Origin: Fragum whitleyi
Lineage: Eukaryota > Mollusca > Bivalvia > Cardiida > Cardiidae
Direction of reading: 5' to 3'
DNA length: 64,000 nt
Assembly (NCBI GenBank): GCA_948146395.1
Contig: OX411552.1
Coordinates: 7,941,686-8,005,685, forward strand
The stretch's first letter is position 1, and the number at the start of each line of letters is the position of its first letter. Position numbers and translations under genes: made by a program. The notes beneath the pieces were generated by a model. The model saw only the letters and a list, made by a program, of their open reading frames with translations, was not told where the DNA came from and ran no database searches. Shown piece by piece: positions 60,301-64,000 of this stretch.

Positions 60301-63201
60301 TCTGACTTTTTCACTTCCGTTCCGTATCGGCGACTAGTAGGCCAGTTCGCGACATACCGCAAGCTTATAGTCAGCCCGTTACGTTTAATGATACATAAAA
60401 TTTCCTCATCATTCCTGGCCATGATCTCAATCATAAAATCGTTTGGACTTTTTCGTAAACTGAAAAGTACCTCGAACGTAAGTGTAATAATTTTTGGTAA
60501 ATTTTTTTGGTAATCCGGCTTAGGTCAATATGGTTGATAAAAAATGCCTTAAATATTTTTGATTGACTATGGAGATCTTTTTGCTTGTTATGAAACAGAA
60601 CGCAGGACATGACTGCGTTTTATTATAAGATGCCCAGTTTAAAACATTTGTTGGTTTTACATTTCGCAATGTCAACTTCAGTCATGTTTGTAGCGTCATA
60701 TAAACCCACGTGCGACATGAAGCGTTTTCATTACTGCCCCTTATGATTCCCGAGGTCTATTTCGTAGAATTGCCGAAGGTTCCTGATTGTCCATGATCGC
60801 TGACATCGCCACGGCGGTTGTTTTATGTGACTTCAAAATAAATAGATTGTCCTGTATTGCTGGCGCCCAGTCAATACTACCTTTTTGTCAATCGGCCGAT
60901 TTAACAAAGGAACCGCCGACGTGTCTGTATCGTCGATTCTTATGTGACTTTAGAACTTAATTAATTTTGTACCATATTTTCCTACGTAACAATACTTTTA
61001 TTTATAACCAATATAACCCCAAAGATAATAAATCATTGTCATTGGAAAAATGGGGTTACACATAACTTTCAACACTAATGTTTGGTTGATTATTTCACAA
61101 TGCGGTGAGCAAAAAGACACGCTATAGCACAGGTCTTGCAAAATGTTTGTAAGGTTGCTCTAATTATGTCAAGGGTTATGATATTTTGATCACATTTAGA
61201 TATCGCATTCTGAAAAAGCAAGACTTTAAACTCGAAAAGCAACATTTTGCTACGTAACGATTAAAAGATTTGAGCTAATCAAGGGAATTTTTTTCGGCAT
61301 TAGTAACGTTGCTGGTATTTTTGCCTGTCTCATGTATTGGGTGGTATATCGCGAGATAAGATAACGAACTGTTGGAGAATGAAACACATAGATGTCAACG
61401 AATGCCCTCTCTCATCAAAGTGCGATACATCGTACTGTTTGATAAACTTGGCAAAATCACATTTCTGATACAAAAGAAATCTGTGGGAGATGGCCATTAT
61501 CACCACATCACACATTCTATAATAACGATTGTTCTATTCCTTTGATTAATATCGACTGATTCGCACATGTTATCGAAAACATCTCACCATTGGTCTCTCA
61601 ATATTTGGTTAATCATTGAAAATCTAGTGAAGATATCACTTAATGACGTCTCGATTTTCTTAATTATTCACACGAAGATACCTGATAAATCCTCAACGTT
61701 TAATTAGATTTTGTCTTTGTCTTGAACTTGATCTGAACCGCAAAATGCATACACCAGTATCCTAAGTTTATCTGTCCCCAACACTTAGCTTTATAGTTGA
61801 AGCAAGAGGGGGTAACGTGAAATAGTCACCTGAAAGATTAAAGCCACGTGGAGCCACGAGTGAAAATATAGCTTTTGTTGGTCACGGAATGAAATATTAA
61901 TCGATCTTGCTAAAAAAACAAACGATTATTCTATTTCTTTATTGCAAAAATGAGACAAAATGTTTAATTTCTAGAACATATTTTCGTAAAGCGCGCCATT
62001 TTGCACGTGATTGCTTTGCAACGTTCATTGTAACGTCACTTATTTCTCCCCGCATAGATGACGCCAGATAGGATGAAATGCACAAAAGCAGGGTATAAAA
62101 TTTTGATAAATTCACTGCTTTTGCCGTGAGATTTTCGAGTGATAATCTACCGCTATTTCTCGATAAACCACCAAAAAGCATTAAAGAATAGAGTTTAATT
62201 TTGTTATTTCATTGAGTGTGAAACCAAAAGTCTAATATCACTGTAAACGCGAAGCGGATTCAATCATAAGTGGGATATAGGTTTTCGTTTCATGTCATAT
62301 AAAAAACCCCCCACTCCAATCATGTCTTCAAATTCTAATATCAAGAATCATTTATGAGCATTTTTTACGCCCTTGAAAAACCTTCTTTAATAACATGTTC
62401 ACAGAATCACATTTAGCAAAGGAGATCAAGTTTTACAACAAATATACATCTAGGGCAAATTGATTACGAAATAACATATCTAAAATTCAGCAGTCGGCGG
62501 AAAATATAGAGAAACGTCGGTAGTAACAGAAAATGTGCACGAAATCAGCAACGTTAAACGCAAATAAACAAAATACAGAACATTGCTTAAGCACTTTTTT
62601 ACGAACACATCCTCCTTAAAAAACAAAGCTCAGCCCTGCGTTCAGGGTGACAATACGGTACAAACAGTTTCCCAATTATACCCCGCTTTGCACGTGCGCT
62701 TGCGTGCAAAGCGGGGTATCATTGGAAACTGTTTGCGCCGTTTTGTCATTCTGAACGCAGGGCAGATTCGAACGTTGGTTGACTTACTGAAATAAATGGA
62801 AATAGGTGGCGTTTTCAGAATAAAACAAAGAGATCCCTTTTCGCGATATGATATATGGACATTTCGGTGGCATTTTTATATGCCCTATAAAAGCAGCCTA
62901 GATCTAAAGCAGGGCCTCCCAAAATTTAAGAAAAAAAATGATTCCCGTAAATCTCAATCATCAAGACCCAAATTGCTTTCTCTTTCAGATTCAATCTCAG
63001 CCATAATGAATGAATACAGCTGGTACCACACTGCAATCCTCTACGATCAGACCTACGTATTCTTTGAGCTAGCCGGGTCAAACTTGGTGGATGATTTCAA
63101 GGCCAGTTCTAACGTTGAAAGACCGTACGATATACCCTTCATTCCAGCCAAAGTCAAGAGCTATGCTGATCTATTACTGGAGGCAAAAGCTAATGCTCGT
63201 G
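29144..63201 (+). CDS. Receptor gene, 5' part: three alternative first exons plus shared exon 2 (natriuretic peptide receptor / receptor guanylate cyclase type)
   Basis: First exons 29144-29633, 42479-42914 and 55614-56079 each end with one leftover base (phase 1) at a GT donor after a PKLS, RKLS or QKLS motif. The exon at 62989-63201 begins with two bases that complete that codon (His or Tyr) and continues SISAIMNEYSWYHTAILYDQ. Read together, the product is a signal peptide followed by a type I periplasmic-binding-like ANF receptor domain, with RVGPA and GPAC motifs placed as in natriuretic peptide receptors. The membrane segment and the kinase-like and cyclase domains expected of a receptor guanylate cyclase would lie beyond the right edge, so the enzyme part is not seen. 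A clearance-type receptor without cyclase is an alternative. One gene with three promoters is preferred because only one exon 2 was found, but separate genes cannot be excluded. Confidence 0.72.
29652..30340 (+). mobile_element. MITE M3 copy split by MITE M1 copy b
   Basis: The left part TGATCCGTGAAGCGAACAAG-GACCATCTAGGAAC resumes after 30138 with AGGTCAACCAGAGATCGCAG, GTCTGACTAGGGTCGATACC and TTTGTTTGACAGGCC. The M1 copy (29720-30136) sits inside, so M1 is the younger. Confidence 0.6.
29720..30136 (+). mobile_element. MITE M1, copy b
   Basis: CAGTTAATAAAATCGGG to CACGATGTTACTAACTG, TA on both sides, central hairpin GGGAGGTAATAAAATTTC...TTATTACCTCC, subterminal TGAGTGTTTGGAATGAATGA. It lies about 90 bases after the exon A donor. 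Confidence 0.8.
30341..30868. other. Receptor intron 1, no recognised feature
   Basis: AT-rich intronic sequence between MITE M3 and a SINE. Confidence 0.4.
30881..31086 (-). mobile_element. SINE family B, 5'-truncated, 12-bp target duplication
   Basis: GGTCGCTGAATA is duplicated at 30869-30880 and 31087-31098. The body matches the full copy from GACGGCGGCACTCATTC onward and the tail is CAATCAATCAATG; the tRNA head is missing. Confidence 0.8.
31172..31759. repeat. 259-bp direct duplication around a 70-bp LINE 3' fragment
   Basis: Copies 31172-31430 and 31501-31759 look identical (TGCCATTTTTTCCAAATCTG to GGGTAAGCGCGATA, offset 329). The 70 bases between them, on the minus strand, end in ATGGAGGAAATAAAGAAT plus an AT tail, matching the 3' end of the LINE at 10199. 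The arrangement is what a very long target-site duplication would look like. Confidence 0.7.
31760..32378. other. Receptor intron 1, no recognised feature
   Basis: Very AT-rich. No exon or element end seen before the TIR element at 32379. Confidence 0.4.
32557..33713 (+). mobile_element. Helitron-like internally repetitive element, about 155-bp units
   Basis: It starts ACAAGAGGGCCAGAATGACC and ends GAGCACGTTGTGCTCAGGTG-AGCTTA. Seven or so units carry GGTAAAGTTTCATTGAAAT, GCCCAGTGGTTCAGGAGGAG and ATTTATGGGCCAATCAAAA. It ends in ACGACACACGACGCACGACG then the hairpin. It is the same family as 10011-15010. Confidence 0.6.
34271..34687 (+). mobile_element. MITE M1, copy c
   Basis: CAGTTAATAACATCGTGAC to TTGATGTAACTAACTG with TA flanks; central hairpin GGAGGGAATCCAATGTCGCT...GCCTCCC. 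It lies inside element T1 copy 1. Confidence 0.8.
35409..36621. other. Receptor intron 1, AT-rich, no gene
   Basis: The word AAATGTTAAGCATTAGCGTG at about 35553 reappears in reverse near 31115-31145, so an old inverted repeat may be present. Nothing else was recognised. Confidence 0.35.
36622..36718 (-). mobile_element. tRNA-like SINE head, third type
   Basis: The minus-strand sequence has GGTATAGGGTGGGAGCGCGG and GAGTTCGATTCCCGGGATT, plausible box A and box B. There is no matching acceptor stem, so it is a SINE fragment and not a functional tRNA gene. Confidence 0.45.
36765..37048 (-). mobile_element. tRNA-derived SINE, family A, second copy
   Basis: It aligns along its length with the copy at 21268-21579: the same head (GCCCGGTTAGCTAAGTTGGT), TTCAAAAGGTTTGAAG arm, CATGACGAAACTACTGCT and CGTTTATTTATCGTCGCTAC tail. 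No clear target duplication was found. It lies in intron sequence between receptor exons A and B. Confidence 0.7.
37049..38236. repeat. Receptor intron 1 with M3 fragments and an AAAT microsatellite
   Basis: GTGACCCGTCACGCTAAAAG at about 37150 and CTGTCACGCGAAAAGAGACC at about 37578 are left ends of M3. A15 and AAAT runs lie at 37327-37370. No exon seen. Confidence 0.45.
38237..38674 (-). mobile_element. MITE M1, copy d
   Basis: CAGTTAATAACATCCTG to CACAATGTCTTTAACTG, TA on both sides, hairpin GGGAGGTAATCAATATTGCT...TGATTACCTCCC. Confidence 0.8.
38675..39486. other. Receptor intron 1, no recognised feature
   Basis: No open frame with splice sites and no repeat terminus seen. Confidence 0.4.
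39487..39665 (+). mobile_element. MITE M3, 3' portion
   Basis: GGTCAACCAGAGCTTG, GATCATTCTAGAATC, TGCGCAGTCTGACTAGGGTC and CTTGACGGGTCAAA are in family order. From 39666 to 40138 nothing else was seen. Confidence 0.55.
40141..40570 (+). mobile_element. MITE M1, copy e
   Basis: CAGTTATCAACATCGTG to ATCACGGTTACTAACTG, TA flanks, hairpin GGGAGGTAATTCAATATAGA...ATAACTCCCC. Confidence 0.75.
40610..40935. repeat. Decayed relative of the 10435-10897 element
   Basis: GTGACCTTGATAATATGACC, TTGACTGGTGACCTTGAAG, TATGGCCAATGTAAAAGTTT and a closing ATGCGGGGTCATAAAATG are weak versions of that element. Confidence 0.4.
41097..41331. mobile_element. Palindromic MITE with AGGTTATAAAAC ends, copy 2 (intact)
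   Basis: CCCGAGGTTATAAAACTTTT-CTCAGGCTCAGGCTC is mirrored by GAGCCTGAGCCTGAGAAAAG-TTTTGTAACCTCGGG. The centre TAATAAGTTGTTATAAATAA-CAACTTATTA is itself palindromic. Confidence 0.7.
41395..41678 (-). mobile_element. tRNA-derived SINE, family B, full-length copy
   Basis: The target duplication TTTAAACCGA lies at 41385-41394 and 41679-41688. The head on the minus strand is GGCCGCCGTCATAGCGCAAT followed by TAGTAGCGCGTCGGACT and GGGATCGATCCC (box B). The 3' tail is ATTCAATCAATCAATTAAT. It is the best-preserved family B copy here and lies about 0.8 kb upstream of receptor exon B. Confidence 0.82.
41903..42020 (+). promoter_or_regulatory. Conserved promoter block upstream of receptor exon B
   Basis: This block aligns with 55171-55290 upstream of exon C and is the longest non-coding match between the two paralogous units. 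It contains an X-box-like site GTTTCCTTGGCAAC at 41946-41959, which matches 12 of 14 positions of the RFX palindrome GTTGCCATGGCAAC, then GAGTAATTACA and ACGAAATTC motifs and a TATA-like GATATTTAAAGG at 41996-42007. The ATG is about 470 bases further on, so a 5' untranslated stretch or small intron is implied. Promoter function is inferred. Confidence 0.55.
42021..42478 (+). other. Probable 5' untranslated region of receptor exon B
   Basis: It lies between the TATA-like site and the ATG. It diverges quickly from the corresponding exon C stretch; only GCCCACAAATATA-type words are shared. Confidence 0.35.
42479..42914 (+). CDS. Receptor first exon B: signal peptide and first half of ANF-receptor domain
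   Basis: ATG at 42479 opens a short hydrophobic signal peptide (MLCIIYLFLQLGLSNSG). The mature sequence begins LLSIKIGVILMEAAPEPFDV, continues with RRVGPAIKIAL, an NVS sequon, a GIC cysteine, AVIGPACSMSLMSTARLAQY and LTILSYDLRKLS, and stops in phase 1 at donor gtgagt (42915). The frame is open upstream to 42467 but only with a TTG, so 42479 is the start. By eye it is about three-quarters identical to exon C over roughly 129 mature residues and shares its upstream block. A palindromic MITE sits 34 bases past the donor. Confidence 0.85.
42949..43366 (+). mobile_element. MITE M1, copy f, next to the exon B donor
   Basis: CAGTTAACAACATCGTG to CACGATGTAATTAACCG with TA flanks; hairpin GGGAGGTAATCCTAAATTGC...TGATTACCTCCC. 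It starts 34 bases after the donor of receptor exon B. Confidence 0.8.
43378..43790 (+). repeat. Intronic block duplicated at 60430-60845
   Basis: Both copies share AAACTGAAAAGTACCTCG, GTAAGTGTA, a TTTCGCAATxTCA tract, ATTCCCGAGGT and a tail ending in TTCAAAA. They have the same orientation, one 0.46 kb after exon B and the other 4.35 kb after exon C. With the promoter blocks, this suggests that the duplication carrying exons B and C included intron sequence. A dispersed repeat is the alternative. Confidence 0.5.
43791..44756. other. Receptor intron, no gene; C-run at about 44245-44261
   Basis: A homopolymer C tract and a partial M1 end (GGGAAATTGACAAGGTGAAT at about 44669) are the only features. 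Confidence 0.4.
44757..45190 (+). mobile_element. MITE M1, copy g (diverged)
   Basis: CAGTTCACAACATCCTG opens it; hairpin AAGGGCGGCAAAGCAAGATT...CATTACCTACC and the word GAGTGGATGTTGGAGTGAAT are present; the right end is decayed (GTCAATTTCATAATGTTTCT). It is the oldest looking copy. Confidence 0.6.
45619..45746. mobile_element. Fold-back element F1, copy 2
   Basis: CTTGCGTTCAGGATG and CATCTTGAATAAAGG are the ends. Inner arms GAAGCAAACTGTTTGCCAAT and ATGGCAAACAGTTTTTCATC pair around a CTCGCTCTGCACGTGCACCT-GTGTGCAAAGCGGGG hairpin. Confidence 0.6.
45747..46528. repeat. Receptor intron with AAAT microsatellite (46165-46265)
   Basis: Interrupted (AAAT)n of about 100 bases. Nothing else recognised. 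Confidence 0.5.
46529..47545. mobile_element. Mariner-like TIR element, 1.0 kb, degenerate
   Basis: The left end CGAGGGTTGTTGAAAAATAA then ACCGGAT and the right end ATCCGGATCAAAGTTGAACA then TCCCTCG are inverted repeats with TA on both sides. Length is close to a mariner but no transposase motif can be read; the two short frames inside are not recognisable. Confidence 0.55.
47546..47932. other. Receptor intron, no recognised feature
   Basis: No exon or repeat terminus seen. Confidence 0.4.
47933..48174 (+). repeat. Tandem duplication, two 121-bp units
   Basis: Units 47933-48053 and 48054-48174 appear identical (GATGAGATATAGAGAATAAC...ACTATCGAGACCA). Within each, GGGAGAATTTATCATGACGA and GGCCGAGTTATGATAATTTC form a hairpin like that of dispersed repeat P. 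Confidence 0.75.
48175..49075. repeat. Receptor intron with a 38-40 base A-run (about 48315-48352)
   Basis: The long A tract follows CCCTTAAAAATA and precedes TCAGGTGA. It could be the tail of an old retro-insertion but no body was recognised. The rest is AT-rich with no feature. Confidence 0.45.
49076..52649. mobile_element. TIR element T1, copy 2 (about 3.6 kb), inverted relative to copy 1
   Basis: It starts AAGTTGGAATGCGGAGCAAT and ends TTGAACGCATTCCAACTT. The 49076-49600 part matches 34865-35408 in reverse (GATTTAACAAAACCGCAAAA, CTAGCCAATCACGTGATCTG), and 52495-52649 matches 32379-32540 in reverse (GCGATTCAGGGGTTTAAGCG, ACAGGTGATC/GATCACCTGT). The middle holds a separate tandem module and A/T-rich DNA. 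No transposase seen. Confidence 0.6.
49855..50640 (+). repeat. Tandem module of about 140-150-bp units
   Basis: About five imperfect units carry GTGAACGCAACTCCTCC, GGATGAAACTTTCACAAAAT-GTTCCTAG, CACCTGACC and GTCATGGAAAAA. The style is that of the Helitron-like elements, without a clear terminal hairpin. From 50640 to 52490 there are A-runs (51810-51860) and GGCCCAT-rich sequence (51600-51720) but no gene. Confidence 0.5.
52650..54034. repeat. Receptor intron with TA and TTATG microsatellites
   Basis: (TA)n near 52890-52910 and (TTATG)n near 53329-53356. An inverted pair CATCTCATTGGAACCGTCTT/AAGACGATTCCAATGAGATG lies at 53788-53833. No exon. Confidence 0.5.
54035..55036 (+). repeat. Minisatellite, about 16 copies of a 61-63-bp unit
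   Basis: Each unit carries ATTCTTTAATTGTACAAATC, ACGAGCCTTGGTAAGCTATG and TCTACCCTATTTCTAAAGGA. Units alternate between AGCC/AGTC and CTACCTCATTC/CTACCCTATTTC variants. It ends about 130 bases before the exon C promoter block. Confidence 0.85.
55171..55290 (+). promoter_or_regulatory. Conserved promoter block upstream of receptor exon C
   Basis: This is the counterpart of the block before exon B. It has CTCTATTGTAATG, an X-box-like GTTTCCCAGGCAAC at 55214-55227 (11 of 14 against the RFX palindrome), GAGTAATTACA, TACGAAATTC and a TATA-like GATATTTAAAGG at 55263-55274. The X-box to TATA spacing is 49 bases here and 50 in the exon B block. The ATG follows about 340 bases later. Conservation of both motifs and their spacing while the flanks have diverged supports a working core promoter. 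Confidence 0.55.
55291..55613 (+). other. Probable 5' untranslated region of receptor exon C
   Basis: It lies between the TATA-like site and the ATG, without recognised repeats. A stretch of frame on the minus strand here is not convincing as coding. Confidence 0.35.
55614..56079 (+). CDS. Receptor first exon C: signal peptide and first half of ANF-receptor domain
   Basis: ATG at 55614 starts the open frame; later in-frame ATGs at codons 7 and 10 would give a tidier signal peptide (MLKVFYFLLLHYGLSNSG). The mature part is a paralogue of exon B: LLSIKIGVILMESAPEPFDL, RRVGPAIKIALDRV, an NVS sequon, a GVC cysteine, AVIGPACSQGLLASARLAQY and LTILSYDLQKLS. The donor is gtgagt at 56080, phase 1. It is the first exon closest to exon 2, about 6.9 kb away. 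Differences from exon B concentrate in the stretch around the first cysteine and just after GPAC, on the part that would face ligand or partner, which fits divergence in binding. Confidence 0.85.
56197..56920 (+). mobile_element. Two MITE M3 copies in tandem (56197-56440 and 56669-56920)
   Basis: Both carry GTCA(C/T)GCxAAAxGGACCATC, CCAACCAGAGxTCGCATTTC, AGGTAGATTGATCATTCTAG-type words and a CGCAGTCTGACTAGGGT motif. The second has the fuller hairpin GACCCTAGTCAGTCTGCGCA...GCGCAATCTGACTAGGGT. Confidence 0.6.
56921..58270. other. Receptor intron, no recognised feature
   Basis: AT-rich; no exon with ANF-receptor character and no element ends were found. Confidence 0.4.
58271..58605 (+). mobile_element. 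MITE M1, copy h (internally deleted)
   Basis: CAGTTAACAACATCGTG to CATGATGTCGTTAACTG; hairpin GGAGATAATCCAATATCGCT; about 80 bases shorter than other copies. TA flanks are not preserved. Confidence 0.7.
58606..59282. other. Receptor intron, no recognised feature
   Basis: No exon or repeat terminus seen. Confidence 0.4.
59283..59575 (+). repeat. Dispersed repeat P, copy 3
   Basis: It matches the other two copies with substitutions: CTATACAAATATGCGAGTG, GAAACTTGCATTTCTGTTAG, GGTTATAAGATAAACAT and CCCCAACCTCGTTAGATAT. It lies in intron 1 of the receptor. Confidence 0.7.
59576..60429. other. Receptor intron; CGACG-rich repeat at about 60000-60120
   Basis: CTCCGACGCGTCGGCGATAC-GCGTCGGTGATACC and later GTGACTT words are shared loosely with 60880-60960 and 63463-63525, so an element with CGTCGG-rich ends is likely but undefined. 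Confidence 0.35.
60430..60845 (+). repeat. Second copy of the intronic block at 43378-43790
   Basis: It aligns over roughly 410 bases with many substitutions. It is followed by TTATGTGACTT motifs that recur at 60950 and 63515 with CGACG-rich sequence (also 60010-60090), so a mobile element with short GTGACTT ends may overlap it. Confidence 0.45.
61081..61250 (+). promoter_or_regulatory. Possible decayed third copy of the receptor promoter block
   Basis: The stretch with GGTCTTGCAAAATG, TTGCTCTAATTATG and a TATGATATTTTGATCA tract resembles the distal part of the exon C upstream region (AGTCTTGCTAAATG, TTGCTCTATTGTAATG). No X-box, TATA-like site or first exon follows before exon 2. The match is partial and may be chance. 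Confidence 0.2.
61251..62633. other. Receptor intron, no recognised exon
   Basis: Searched by eye for a fourth first exon (IKIGV, EPFD, GPAC-type codons) and none was seen. Confidence 0.4.
62634..62762. mobile_element. Fold-back element F1, best copy, 129 bp
   Basis: CCCTGCGTTCAGGGTGACAA to TTGTCATTCTGAACGCAGGG. Arms ACAAACAGTTTCCCAATTAT and ATTGGAAACTGTTTGCGCCG pair, and TACCCCGCTTTGCACGTGCG folds on CTTGCGTGCAAAGCGGGGTA. It lies about 230 bases upstream of exon 2. Confidence 0.75.
62989..63201 (+). CDS. Receptor exon 2 (shared): second part of ligand-binding domain
   Basis: An acceptor with a pyrimidine tract (ctttctctttcag) is followed by 213 bases with phase 1 at both ends and a donor gtaaga at 63202. 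It encodes 70 residues: SISAIMNEYSWYHTAILYDQ, then TYVFFELAGSNLVDDF, an ERPYDIPFIP stretch and a helix rich in K and A (SYADLLLEAKANAR). The WYHTAILYD segment matches the position where natriuretic-receptor domains restart with a tryptophan-led strand after the first Rossmann-like half. The upstream open frame back to 62796 is intron and should not be translated. A symmetric phase 1-1 exon can be joined to any of the three first exons without a frame change. Confidence 0.83.
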
Positions 63202-63653
63202 GTAAGAAATGATATTATTAGTCGTTGAACTTCCCTCAGTTGTAAAGCATTTAACCATTGGGTAAATATATACCATGATTGGTTTTCAACCAATCATGTT
63301 TGTTGTTTCAATTGTTTAATATTTTGTCCAATAGTTTAATCATTTCAATCACATCGCTGAACAAAGAAATAAGGCATCGTCATGTAGGCGTTTTTTGTGA
63401 CAGAAAAATGTAGTATTTGCTCTGATATCGCCGATGTCTGGTCGACGTTATGTTTCACTGATCGGCAGAAGCAATATAAGATTCGACGACGTCTTGGCGT
63501 CGCCGATTTTTTTGTGACTTGAGCATCTCGGCATATTTAACTGAACCATCTCAGTTAAAAGACTATCGAGGTATAAAACAAAGAAGAAGAAGAAAAAGAA
63601 AAACCAGAAAAGAGGTCGCAAGTGAGAAATAAATATACACATGGGTACAGTTA
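63202..63653. other. Receptor intron 2, start
   Basis: It opens with the donor of exon 2. GACGACGTCTTGGCGTCGCC at about 63486 belongs to the undefined CGACG repeat. No further exon before the window ends. Confidence 0.4.
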
Positions 63654-64000
63654 CAGTTAACAACATCGTGAAATTGACAAGGTGAATGATTATGGAAAGA
63701 TTTAGGAATGAAATTGAATGAATGTGTGGAGCGAGTTTTGAGTGAATTTAATGGGAGGTAATCCTGTATTGCAGGATGAACAAAATTAGCAATATTGATT
63801 ACCTCCCTTTAATAAAATATGCATACAACTTCTATAGAAAGCTTCTTATTTCTTCAAGAACTTATCAGACGCTCACAATTTCAATTAATTAAGTGAAATC
63901 CCGATTTCCCCCCCAGCTATACTTTATTTTGAATGGAGTTGTTGTTATATATTTTTCAGTGAGTTTAGAGCGTTTTTGAATGGTTTGAGTGAGTGTCTGG
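63654..64000 (+). mobile_element. MITE M1, copy i, cut by the window edge
   Basis: CAGTTAACAACATCGTG with TA before it, hairpin GGGAGGTAATCCTGTATTGC...TGATTACCTCCC, GGTTTGAGTGAGTGTCTGG at the edge. Confidence 0.75.

Noticed and set aside
60000..60960. A defined DNA transposon with CGTCGG-rich ends
   Set aside because: Several related ends occur but I could not pair them into one consistent element, so only the shared words are reported.
62796..62988. Open frame continuing upstream of receptor exon 2
   Set aside because: It precedes a strong acceptor, its residues do not resemble the receptor family, and part of it follows directly on a fold-back element. It is read as intron.

Overview
This is animal nuclear DNA. 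It is AT-rich and intron-rich, only about 2% of it is coding, and it is crowded with short transposable elements. The repeat types (tRNA-headed SINEs, internally tandem-repetitive elements ending in a hairpin, and long families of palindromic MITEs) look like those of a bivalve mollusc, probably a heterodont clam. That assignment rests on remembered repeat style and not on a marker gene. Nothing prokaryotic, no rRNA, no convincing tRNA gene and no CRISPR array was seen.

Two genes can be supported. (1) On the minus strand, 19167 to 8567, four exons joined by phase-0 introns encode a complete protein of about 190 residues with four membrane segments. It belongs to the MARVEL/CMTM class. (2) On the plus strand, from 29144 past the right edge, lies the 5' part of a receptor with an extracellular ANF-receptor (periplasmic-binding-like) domain, most like natriuretic peptide receptors and receptor guanylate cyclases. 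Its layout is the most interesting thing here. Three separate first exons (29144-29633, 42479-42914, 55614-56079) each encode a signal peptide and the first half of the ligand-binding domain. All three end in phase 1 at a good donor, and the only recognised downstream exon (62989-63201) begins in phase 1. The second and third first exons also share a duplicated upstream block with an X-box-like motif and a TATA-like motif at nearly the same spacing. This predicts one receptor gene whose ligand-binding half is chosen by promoter.

Region by region: 1-8.1 kb holds internally repetitive elements, a SINE and hairpins. 8.5-19.2 kb is the MARVEL gene, whose 7.4 kb second intron carries a decayed LINE nested in a Helitron-like element. 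19.6-23.4 kb is a five-level nest of mobile elements (LINE, TIR element, TIR element, fold-back element, SINE), supported by target-site duplications. 24-29 kb is MITE-rich flank. 29-64 kb is the receptor locus. Its introns hold at least nine copies of a TA-flanked palindromic MITE, two inverted 3-3.6 kb TIR elements on either side of the second first exon, a 16-copy 62-bp minisatellite and a possible mariner relative.

The two genes read divergently. There is no evidence that they work together; both products are predicted to act at membranes.
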